Shown here: one piece after another, positions 33,647-44,309 of the stretch
Position numbering within the stretch: the stretch's first letter is position 1
How the letters are laid out: every line of letters begins with the position of its first letter
From: Saccharina japonica
Lineage: Eukaryota > Sar > Phaeophyceae > Laminariales > Laminariaceae
Assembly (NCBI GenBank): GCA_008828725.1
Contig: MEHQ01001831.1
Coordinates: 69,288-133,287, forward strand
Direction of reading: 5' to 3'
Length of the DNA stretch: 64,000 nucleotides
The notes under the pieces: generated by a model
What the model was told of the DNA's origin: nothing
Databases searched by the model: none
The model's input: only the letters and a program-made list of their open reading frames with translations
Position numbers and translations under genes: made by a program

Positions 33647-34594
33647 TCACCCACGGCAAGTGACCAGGGTGCCCGTCAGCTTGACGCCTTGCTGCTTGGC
33701 CGTCTCGCGTAGAAGGCCCTCGTGGGCGTGGGCATCGCACACGTGAAAGACGTTAATGTCCATCTCCTTGAAACGCCGAACACCGGGGACGAGCACGGCA
33801 GCAGCGATCGCCGGGCGGAACGCGGGAGGGAGGGGGGGAAGGCACTCTACCGGGGGGTTAGCTACCGCTACCGGATTTACCGTTACCGGATCTACCGCTA
33901 CCATCACCCCCGGCGACGGCGGCATAGAGAATAGCCCCGGCGTCCTCACCGGTTGTGTCGTCACAAGCACCGGCGCACGGGGGGGAGGGGGTTGCATGGC
34001 CGAAACACTCGGCGCACCATGCATAGGGGGGCAGGGGGGGGACGCAGCTACCGACGGATCTACCGCTACCATCCCCTCCGGCGACGGCCACATATAAAAT
34101 AGCCCTTGCGTCCTCACCGGTTGTACCGGCGCACGGGGGGGAGGGGGTTGCATGGCCGCAAAACTCGGCGCACCATGCATAGGGAGGGAGGGGGGGGACG
34201 CAGCTACCGGCGGCCCCGGATCTACCGCTACCATCCCCTCCGGCGACGGCGGCATAAAAAATAGCCCCGGCGTCCCCGCCGGGTGAATCATTGCAGGCAC
34301 CGGCGCACGGGGGGGAAGGGGTGGGGGGGGTTGCACAGCCATCAAAGTCGGCATGTAAGAGAGGGGATGCACGGGGGGGGCGCGGCGGGTAGCATTCAGG
34401 CGTGAGCCCGCCCTGTTAATGGGGAAAGTTAGACGGCCAGCCAGGAAGTGGGTACCATATGCATCCAGAGTTACCGGTTCCTTTTTCTGGATGGTGTGGA
34501 GGGATATAAAGTGTACCTTCAAACTTGGCAAGAAAGAAACATTATCGAGGGTCACTTTTACATCTCTCTTATCCGCGTGGAAAATTAAATCCAA
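33647..34594 (-). pseudogene. Copia protease C-terminus, Pro-rich triplicated insert and pre-integrase domain
   Basis: Starts with the protease tail (VTLDNVSFLPSLKVHFISLH). A Pro-rich segment follows with about three copies of a 60-70-residue unit holding PSPxGMVAVDP and APSxxAMQPPPPRAP. It ends with the pre-integrase zinc-binding part (FHVCDAHAHEGLLRET, then TLVTCRGC). The insert between protease and integrase is unusual for Copia. Confidence 0.75.
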
Positions 34595-34608
34595 GATCCC
34601 AATGAACT

Positions 34609-34908
34609 CTACCGTAAGTTCGGTGCCGTCCCCGACGTATACCTTAGCGTTCTCGGGTAGGGTGGGCGACGGTTGTACAAGTGCTCAGGGTTATGGGTCA
34701 TGTACGTTGTCGCTCCGCTGTCGGCTATCCAACTCTCACCCACCCCCCCAAAACACCACACTGACCGACTATGTGCGCAGTCTGCGCTGTGAGAAGATGT
34801 GACGGTTCCTCCGAAGTCGAGTATTGCAGCGGTTGCGGCTGTGACTGGTACTGTTGCTGCTGTGACTGCTGCGGTTGCTGGTACTGTTGCGGCTGGTACT
34901 GTTGCTGC

Positions 34909-34940
<32 letters not shown>

Positions 34941-35519
34941 GTACTGCTGTTGCTACTCCTGCTGCTGGAGTTGTTGCTGCTGCTGCTGGAGATGTTGCTG
35001 CTGTTGCACGAGTTGTTGCTGCTGCTGCTGCTGTTGGTACTGCTGTTGCTGCTGATGTTGTTCCTGCTGCTGCTGCTGGTACTGCTGCTGTTGCTGGGAT
35101 ACCTCTGGTTTGGGAGTAGGGCTTGGGCTGGCGAGTAGCGGTGCAGTATTCAAAGCGATGTGACCTTGATCGCGCGGTGGGGTGGGGTAGGCGTTGTCTT
35201 CCGCGAGCGTCACGATTGCGCGGCAGTTTGCTACGTAGTGGCCTACTTTGCTCGCACCTATAGCACCGAGGGCGGGACTGGTTCCCGCCGTTGCCGCTGG
35301 CGTGAGGATTCTGCTGTTGACCGTTCTTCTTCGGCTTGCCGTTCCTGTCCCCCGAACGTCCACCTCCCCCGCCCTGACCAGACCACTGTTGGCCAGAAAT
35401 GTGTTGTTGTTGTGGCTGCGGTGGGCGCTGCTGGTGAAGCTGCTGGTACTGTTGCGGCGGCGGCTGCTGCTGCTGCTGTTGTTGTTGCTGCTGCTGCTGC
35501 GGTGGCCGTTGTTGGTGGG

Positions 35520-35559
<40 letters not shown>

Positions 35560-36750
35560 AGGCCAGTGTCCAACGGCAGCACCAATCGCGCCACCTTCCG
35601 GCCACTCACCTCCGCCGCCCGTGAAGTTGGCGGGGGTGGAGAGGTTTCCCTGCCTGGCTGGTCCACTACTACTGACACTCGCGACCAAAACCTGTGATCC
35701 CCCATCTACCTTGCTCCTGCTCGCTTGTAGCTCTCTGTACGTGCTGCGTAGCCGGTCCTCTATCATGGTTATTGTGAGGTGAGGGGCGTACTGTAGAATA
35801 TTTTTGTCGACCTCGTAGTCGGATGTGAGGCATTGCAAGATATGTAGGTTCGCTTCCTGGTCCGACTTGGGAATCCCTACTTCGCGCAGTTTCTCACGGA
35901 GGATGCTCATCCTCTCAAAATATAGAGCGGGGTTTTCCCCATCTGCCATCCTCGCGTTTATGTACTCTCTCTGATACGCCTGCTTGTCGAGGTCATCGCT
36001 CGGTACGTAATGTCTTCTGACCTCAGCCATCGCGAGGCTGGGGCTGCCAATATCATAGATCTTGTGGGTAAGCGATGAGTTTGTGATCGCAGCGGCTATG
36101 CCCTCAAAGGCCCTATGAGCTGTTGCTACTTTGGTTGTCTCAAACTGGCACTCCAACTCTTCCCTACTCCTCTTATTCGGGCCTTGAAAAATGATGGGGT
36201 CGCAAGTCATTTTTAGGGCCCCATCGCAGGTGTTGGATATGGACCACGACATAAACTGTTTTACCCATCTAAAGTAACCTCCCTCTCTTACTTCGTCAAG
36301 CTTCGGGGCGGGCTTACCAAAACTGACCACGAAGGTGCCAGGTTGACCACGTGGCTCCGGTGGGCGAGGTCCTCTTCCACCACCCTGCTGAAGCCTCTCA
36401 CTTCTCACCCTCTCCTCCTCTCGGATTTCCATCCGCACCTCCATCTCCCTCATTTTTTGTATCAAGCTTGCGATTTCCTCATCGCCGCCTGTTGCTCCCG
36501 TGCCCTCTGGCCGCGGAGACTGGTTGCCTGGGTGGCCTCGTGCTCCCTCTGGAGACTTGTTGCCCTGACGGCCTCGTGCTCCCTCTGGAGACTTTGTTCG
36601 CGCTCATGCGCTATGAGCTGTTCCCGTGGCCTCTGCCGCGGCGATGCTCGCCGCCTCTGCGGCTGCCGTGCGTTCTTCAGCTCGCCTGGCCCAGCTTGCC
36701 TCATCGTCGACCGGGCCGCTGCTCGGTGAGGATTCCTCTGAACCCTTCAT
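34609..36750 (-). pseudogene. Copia gag, CCHC knuckle, polyglutamine region and protease active site, frameshifted
   Basis: Likely start at 36750 (MKGSEESSPSSGPVDDEASW). The frame shifts near 36640 and 36470. The main open part (36465-35240) is gag-like, with TFVVSFGKPAPKLDEVREGG. It leads into Gln tracts at 35380-35560 and a zinc knuckle that begins CYRCEQ and continues as VGHYVANC one base out of frame (about 35235). A second Gln-rich stretch (34870-35100) precedes the protease site WIADSGATTYMTHN (near 34720). Confidence 0.8.
34870..35560. repeat. CAG/CTG-rich low-complexity region
   Basis: Two blocks of CTG on the plus strand (CAG on the coding strand), at 34900-35100 and 35460-35560, encode Gln runs in the element's own frames. 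Open frames on the plus strand here are shadows rich in Leu, Cys or Ala. Confidence 0.85.
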
Positions 36751-36836
36751 CCTGTATACAAAACAATCAGCTCGCCCTCGAGCTCTCCCGACTGATACCC
36801 AACCAGAGGCCGTTTCAATTGAAACAGACGCTAGCG

Positions 36837-37073
36837 TGTTCAAGTGACCCCTGGAGGGGTACTCGGGGTCGGGGAAGGAAGTAGAAGCTCCACGTGATGT
36901 ATATATATATATTACCGTCGTAGACACAAGAAAGGGGGAGAAACATGGAGTAGGCGATGGGTATCGCCCAAACCGTCAATTGCTTCACAGGGAAAAACGC
37001 ATATTTCCTCTGTGGAACTCCGAAATACCGTTACATAAATATCCCTACACCGAGTACGTGAGCACTCTGAACA
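36837..37073 (-). repeat. Copia 5' LTR
   Basis: 237 bp. Same ends as 29919-30151. It has a longer TA run (TATATATATATATTACCG) and scattered substitutions. No convincing primer-binding site directly inside. Confidence 0.9.
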
Positions 37074-40000
37074 TATCAATCTAGCTCCACTTATTTCTAC
37101 GGTTGTGTTGATACTCTTGCTCCGCCAAGCTGCTCTTTCTTTATCGCTGCTCGACCCTGAAAGCACTACTTGCTGAGCATCTCGATTGGTACTAACCAGA
37201 AGACTGGAACCACAACTCTCTTCTCAACAGTTCTTCCGCCCCTCCACAGACCTTAGATTAAGCTACCTTTCACTTTTGCCTTTTAGCTCAATCTCCACCA
37301 TTTACGTAAACCTGGGTCGGTCGTTAGTTGTAAGTGGACCGTATGACAGCTCTTCTTTGTGACAAACGGCCCAACTTTCGACCGACAGCTCTTCGAAGTA
37401 CTGTTGTACCAGGTAGTTTTTTAAAATATTTGAAAACAGACGTCAGCTACGTAGCTGTGAGTATGTTTTATTAGCTTCGCCACATTTCACTTTTTGCTGA
37501 CAGCAGCACGATTGACTGGTGACTGGTAGTCGGACCGGTGACACTGAGCTTCGGACGACAATACAGGCAGAGCATCACGACAGCAGACAAGAACACGGGG
37601 GCAAGAAGAAAGGTCCTACTCTGCTCTGCTGTTTTACCTGCCTGCCTGCCTGCTGCTGCTACTACTGCTGCTGTTCTTCTGCTGGCTATGTGTCAGAATC
37701 GAACTTGACGTGCGAACGTGGCATCTACTTTCGATTATTACGTTTATTTGCAAGCAATGGCAGACAGACAGCAGGACGTATGCTTACTTTCAAGCAAATC
37801 AACGCAAGACAGAGTGTCACAGGAAAACAAGAACTTGGGGGCAAGGAGCAAGGTCCTACCCTGGTGCTCTGCTCTCCCTGTGCCTGCTTCTGCTTGCTAC
37901 TGCTGCTGCTGCTGCTGCCCCCATGTGCTGTTGTAGCAGTAGCTAGCTGCTGCTGCTTTGGTCAACCGCCAAGTACATGTAAAAAACTAAAACTATGTGT
38001 TCCTCACTTGACACATATCGACGCTCCCAATATTCTAAGAAGGATATCCGAAAAATCATTTGTGCACCCAGCTGGAATATATTGCTGTTTTTCGCACTTC
38101 CCGTCTCTGCGCAGGAGGCACGCTTTTTTCAGGAATTTCACAGAAAATCCTCTGTATAATATTGCTCCTAGAAAGTAAGCAAAAGTCGTACCCGTACGAA
38201 GTGCGTTCTGAGGTACGAGTATCATACAATACGTACACCGCCCCCATGTACGAGGGCAGAGTGTATTCGTTGTGTCCTCGGGTCTGATGAAAATACAGGT
38301 ATATATTGTCGACTCGTCCCTGGACCAGCATAGACCACAGAATATAGGTTGCCGCTCTGTATTGCTTGTTACTACTGCTCTGTAGCTGCTGAGGTGCTGC
38401 GTACGGGGGGGTGGGGGGCACAACTTTACTATGGTCCGTCTGATAAAACTTTCACTCTACGGGCTACCCACGTTATCTCGCGCGATTTTGAGAGTTGCCA
38501 GGTGAAACAAAGTAAGCAAGACCCGGGCGACCGACAGGAATCCAAATCCGGTCTCAAAATTAAAATCGGAGGTCGCTGTCGATTTTTTTAAAAATTGTCT
38601 TGACATTACCCCGAAGTTGCCCCGAAACGGCATATAATTGCCCCTAAACGATGAATATTCGAGCCGGAATGACCCCCCATCATGGCACTTATCCCCAAGT
38701 TTTGTTTGCGTACAGCTAAGACGCTAAGAGACGCCAGCACAAGATGTAGTGCAACTTTATTTCCACCTTGATCAACTCCCATTGGAAAGGAATTTCGACT
38801 CGTTGAAGCGCGTAACCATCTCAATGGCCGCATTGTGATAAACAGTCCGGGCTTCCTTCGAGGTGGCTATGGCGACCTTCTCTCTGACCCCGCGCTCCTC
38901 CGGGATTGCGGCACCACTCTGAGCATCGACGACGGAGTCTGCTTGGTGCGTGGACGGTCAGTGGCTGTTCCACTAATTGAAATTCACCGTATCCCTTCGG
39001 GTGTTTCGTGGAGTTTTTCGGGATATCGAGTACTGCGCGCCATGGGGCTTTTCTCGCCGTGTGCATCTCCATTTTTCCAATTGTTTTCGTGACTTTTGCT
39101 TAAGATGATTCTTCTGCAAGGGGGTGTACTCATGTCGTGCACGGCCGTAGTCGTATGACATATACCCTGCTGCAGGGGGGGGTGAACTTTAAGCTTTCGG
39201 GGCCAGGTGTCGCACACGTACTACTTGTAATATGCATATGTGGACATACCCCTTTTTCCTCCTGCCTTCGGGAATTTCTAGTGATTGTGTAGGTGGTGAT
39301 ACGGAGTGCGTATCTCTTACCCGCGCTAGTATCACAGGCAGTTCGCGTCGGTGTGGACGTGGCTTGTGCTCAGAACGGTTTGTAACGGTTGGCACCATGT
39401 GTCTCGCTTTCGGTTTGCTCTGGGAATAATATAATACCAGCCTTCAATGGCGTTTGTTTGTTTATTTTCGCCTTTTCCTGTTTCGTCGAGAGTTACGCGG
39501 TCATTCCCCACGTCGGGCCTCGACCTGCCTCTAAGGGGCGCGGCGAGGTCCATACGCTTTCCCTGTCGCCTGGATGGCTGATGGGATCGTGTAATTACTA
39601 TGTCAGGAATAAAATACCAACCATTCCAATGAATCTTAGCTTGATGTATGATTCACATGCTGGCCTCTGGCCGCCCACCAGCATGCTGAGGTTTTCGCTG
39701 TCTGGCCCCCCATGGAGACCGACGACACTCCTCTATGGAGGGGCCTACGTTCACCGACCTCCCGTGCTACCGCGCCCCGAGAAAACCGGGCCACGGCCTA
39801 AACTGCCGCGAAGACTAGCACCCATTAAAAGAATGTAGACCCCTCTCTATTTTCGCGGGCGACTGTACTCAGTGACGACGGTGCAACGTACCGACGTTGT
39901 CAATCACGCATTATCTGACGCTGGGATGATGCGTAGTCAGCGTTAGAGAGCAAATCAGCGCGGAGACATGAAACACTTGGCTTCTGAAATCAAACCGACG

Positions 40001-41590
40001 GGAGGAGGGAAAGGAGATTGGGGAGAGGGAGAGGAAGGGCGGAGGGGGGTAGAGACATTCTCTCTTATTAGTTTCTCGCCATGAAGTTGGCGGTGATGGT
40101 CGGACGGTGTTCCCACGGAGTGTACACAACGAGCCCTCGTAGTACCAGATGGGGACTGATGTCCAAATGCCCCGGGAGCACACGGATTGATGGTGGTTTG
40201 CATGATGTGCTTCGCATGTCCTCTTGAACAAAGTAAAACTTCACTCCGACAATGACGGCCTGAAACCTGTCCTACTCAACTTGATCTCGTCTAGGGCCAG
40301 GAAATGAACTAAATAGTGCTAAAACGGGGGGGGGGGGGGGGGCGAAATAGAAAGTGAACTAGGAGGCCGAGGGACAGAGTGTGCATGTCAAGGAGAAGGC
40401 GCGAGTGACGTTCTCGGCGTGAGAATCGTGTGACCGTGACCACTGGTGCTCTTTAGTTTAGAGCATCGAGAGATTCCTGTTGTATTCCAGACTTCAAAAC
40501 AACACTGACGTGGCCGTAAATAAATGTAAAGGGTATCGAAATGGTAACACATATGTACGAATATAGGTCATATGTACGACCAGTCTGTAGCCACATGCCG
40601 ATACTCGACGAGGCGAACACCCAACAGCACAACATCGCACAGGTGGCGGCAAGCGAGCTGAACATTGGCCAAGGGAGGGGGGGTAACATGATGACGGGAC
40701 ATGATGACGGGTGATCAATATTTCGGCGGTGGCGTCAGCGGTTTGCATCGGGTTTTCTTTTTGCAATAACAGTTCCAAGTTTTGAGCTTTTGACTGCAAG
40801 CGGGCACACACACACACTTCTCAAATGTCCGATGGAGGTACCTTTAGCAGGACTGGAAGGTGCAAGGAGTGCACGATCATCATTAGTAGTACTGCATACG
40901 CAGAATGTTGGTGTCGCGACCGCGGTTAGCACGTACTGCCGGTCGTCAGCTGATATTTAAAAAAGCACAAGCACGATGTTTACCATTAAGATGTTACAAG
41001 GGTATGTCACGATAGGAATTATCCCCCCATCCTGGACAACGTATGCTGATACAAAAGTCCTAACTGTTTGGCTCTGAAACTGGGAACAAAGGCGTACCTC
41101 TGGTACCCGACATTAAATGAGAGAAATGTCAGCCATATATTGATATTAATAGCATCTTCCAGTATAATATGTAATACTCGTATGTAATGATTGGTAAGGA
41201 ATGGGAAGCGTTTCGAACACACATACATTTACCCTCATCCGCCTGGATGAACGGAAACATCTTCCTATAGTGTCTGCGTCAAGTGAGAACTTGCGGTCTG
41301 CGACGACGTCGGACTTCCCCACACAAAATAGTAGCACAAAAGCAAAGCCGTGGGCCCTATGCAAGATATAAATGCAACAAGGTCTGCGCTAAACCTAGGG
41401 TACTCTGCAGGAAGATCAAGGCCCACCGTTAACTCTCACTAGACTGTTCCAAATCCTTCACGGTAATCTTATTGTTCTACTCTTGTGCCGTTTACCGCAC
41501 GTCGAACTCTTATATTAATACGTACAGGACGGTATGCGCCATGATGATAGCCTTGACCTATTTTCACCGCGGCTACAATGTGAAATAGAC
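37074..41590. other. Intergenic, no gene recognised
   Basis: Contains two related segments at 37580-37690 and 37830-37940 (CAAGAA(C/A)...GGGGGCAAG then AGGTCCTAC and CTG runs), poly-G at 40327-40342 and scattered open frames without recognisable domains. Confidence 0.3.
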
Positions 41591-41599
41591 AGCCTCTTG

Positions 41600-42950
41600 C
41601 ATGTTGCCTTCAAGGTCAAGTTGAGTTGTGCTTCCCAACGGATGAGAAACATTCGTCAAGCACAGTACCCACCCCCACTACCATGCTGAAATAAAAATGT
41701 CAACTAGTATCGCTTCCGCGTCACTTTGGTCCTTGAGGAAAGCGTCAATGTCGAGCTTCCAAGCGACATAACAATTGAAATCCCGCGCAGTAGTGGGTAA
41801 TTTCTGAGGAATAAATGTCGCTGATTCTCGTCCGACGTTAGATGCTCGCGAATCACAACGGTTGTCGCCTGAAGGTCTACGTAGGGCCGCCGTCAACCGA
41901 TGCCTTACTCTTGCCTCGTCCTGCACGATCGATCCATGTTACACTATCATTTCGGTTCCTCTGGCCAACGGATGGGAAGTGTTTCGCAAGCACAATATAC
42001 ACCCCCACTACCATGTAGAAAGCACAACATCAATTATTATCGTTTCCGCGTCAAAGTAGTCCTCGCGGACAGCGTCAAGGTCGGGCTTGCAAGCGACCTA
42101 ACCATCGATATCCCGCACAATCATGTGTCAGTTCCAACACATGCATGGCGTATATTGTCCTCCAACACAAGGTAGTCGCGGAGCTTAGCGGATGGCGCCT
42201 GAAGGTCGACGCAGGACAGCCGTTTAACGATTATTTACTCTCGCGGGTTCTGCAACATAAATCTATGTTATAATATTCTTACGGTTCCGCTTACCAACGG
42301 ATGGAAAGTGTTTCGCAAGCACAATACATCCCCACTACCATGTAAAAACCGAAACATCAATAATTAGTATGGTTTCCGCGTCAACTTTGTCCTCGCGGAC
42401 TGTGTTAACGTCGGGCGTCCAACGTACTTCACGATCAACATCCCGCACAGTAGTGGGTAATTATTAATACATGACGCGAACTATCACCCAACAGAAGGGA
42501 ATCGCGGAGCTTAATGGTTGGCGCCTGAAGGTCGACATCGGGCCGCCGTAAAACGATACCTTACTCATGCGGGTCCTGCACAAAAGATATATGGTACAAT
42601 ATTCCTACGGTTCCGCTTCCCAACGGATCTGAATTGTTACGCAAGCACAATATATGCCCTCACTACAATGTAGAAACCAAAACATCAATTTGTACCATTT
42701 CCTCGTCGAATTTGTCGTCGGTGACTGCGTTGATGTCAGGCTTCCTAACGACCTAACGGTTGAAATTCCGCGCAGTAGTCGGTCATTTCAAAAGAAGAAA
42801 TCGCGCAGATTTTCGTCCAACGGAAGGTGCTCGCCGAAGTTAGTGATCGGCGTCTAAACGTTGACGTAAGGCTGTTGCCAAAATTATGCCTTACTCTTGT
42901 GCGTCTTGCGCGATAAATCTATGTAACACTCTCATCACGGTTCACGCAGT
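41600..42950. repeat. Satellite-like array, four ~330-bp units
   Basis: CAACGGAT anchors each unit at 41636, 41966, 42295 and 42621 (periods 330, 329, 326). Each is followed by AAGCACA(G/A)TA and CACTAC(C/A)ATG, then CCGCGCAGTAGT-type and TGGCGCCTGAAGGTCGAC-type blocks. The units are clearly diverged. Confidence 0.85.
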
Positions 42951-42989
42951 ATGCATCTCTTATCAATGCCCCCAAAGTCAACGTTTGGC

Positions 42990-43560
42990 TCATTTGAGAA
43001 CACAGTGGATGACAGCCGTCACACCCACTAACCCGGACCTTTCAATAATTGAATACAACTCGCAGCTTCTACAATGCGGCATTCGAGGTGATCAGTGTTT
43101 GGATACGCGCAGGACCAAGTCATATATCATTGAAGATATCTGTAATGAACAGCCACCCGCTTCACTAACCCTGCTGAGCCCGGCCGGGCCTTTATGAGTA
43201 ATTGCAGCAGCTTGCAGCTGTCGAAAAGCCTCGATCGAGATGAGCATTGTCTGAATACTCACATGACCAAGTCGTAGCTCATTCGAGAGCCCACTCATAG
43301 ACCGCCAACACCCACACTAACCCTCGCTGTGCCTTGCCAGGCCTAGCAATCATTGAAGGCAACGCGCACCTTTTAGAATACCACGACAGAGGTAACCACT
43401 GTGTGAGTACGCACAGGACCAAGTCGTAGCTCATTCGAGACCTCAGTCGTCATGGACACTCACCGCTCTTACCACCCCATGCCGAGACCGACCGCGCCCA
43501 CCAGTCATTGAAGGCGACTCGCAGGTTATATAGTAACGCGATCGCGGTGAATACAAACTT
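42990..43560. repeat. Second array, three ~150-bp units
   Basis: GACCAAGTC(A/G)TA recurs at about 43112, 43265 and 43410. Each unit has CATT(T/C)GAGA, an ATTGAA(G)GC or AATTGAATAC block and a GTAC/ATACGCGCAGG end. Confidence 0.7.
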
Positions 43561-44196
43561 TACAGTGTTGTAACACTCCACACTTGAAGCGGACGTTTAC
43601 ACGTTCGCCAAACCAATACTAGGAGAACATTCGAACCGAAAGCCCGATGACAAAGGTCGTAGACAAACGCAGTATTGTGGAAATCAACACATGGTGTAGT
43701 GTTTTTGTCCAGTGGCCCAACACTACGCCAGCTATCGTTCCACGTCATAAGTATAGTACAGTTACCACCCCACAGAGGTGTTTCCTTCCAGTAGCCGCCT
43801 GTTTGAGCTGATGCTGGTTGGAGCGCAACAGCTACGGCAAACTGCGCGTGCCATAGCTGGGGATACACGGAACCGACGGCTTCTCGCCATCGTCCTCTTA
43901 GGCTTGTTTGGTGCTGCCAGCGAAAGCAACGCCGAAAGGTTCTGCGACGCGGTCTGCAGTGGATACGAAAGGTGTAGGGGGTCGTTCGTTTCTGTCAGTA
44001 AGGGCGTTTCTACGTGTAACACACAGTCGAAATCGGAGCACTTTATAGAAACAACGTTTTGACTAATGGACTCGGCACGTTTATCTGTCACATTATGGTT
44101 ATTGAAAATTGGTAATCCTGTTGATTGTGCGAATATCCCATTGAACCAGTTCCATCGAAGGTATTTTGGCCATGGTGGTGTCGTATGCTTCCTATA

Positions 44197-44309
44197 TCAA
44201 ATCGTCTTGACTTCTGGGCTGCAGGTTGCTTCGAATACCAGGATGAAGTTTAATGGGTGAACGTCTTTTATGAGGTTTAACATTTGTGACATGTAAGTTC
44301 CGAAGACAC
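44197..44309 (-). CDS. Gene B candidate last exon (tentative)
   Basis: After acceptor CTACATAG the phase-1 frame gives VFGTYMSQMLNLIKDVHP and stays open to TGA at 44199-44197. Only phase and an acceptor support it. Another 3' exon further left is equally possible. Confidence 0.25.

Larger units (their letters stand above)
29919..37073 (-). mobile_element. Ty1/copia LTR retrotransposon, complete in structure but decayed
   Basis: LTRs of about 235 bp (29919-30151 and 36837-37073) start TGTTC and end GAACA. On the minus strand the order is gag, CCHC knuckle, protease, pre-integrase, integrase, RT and RNase H, the Copia order. A purine tract (AGAGAGCAGGGAGGC) abuts the 3' LTR at 30152-30166. The LTRs differ at roughly 14 sites plus a small indel, and the polyprotein has several frameshifts, so this is an old inactive copy. 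The flanking 5-mers (CTTTG left, TATCA right) do not match, so no target duplication is visible. Confidence 0.9.

Noticed and set aside
34771..35697. Plus-strand Cys-, Leu- and Ala-rich ORFs
   Set aside because: They are other-frame translations of the CTG/CAG repeats in the Copia gag region.
29914..37078. 5-bp target-site duplication of the Copia element
   Set aside because: The flanking 5-mers differ (CTTTG and TATCA), so none is claimed.
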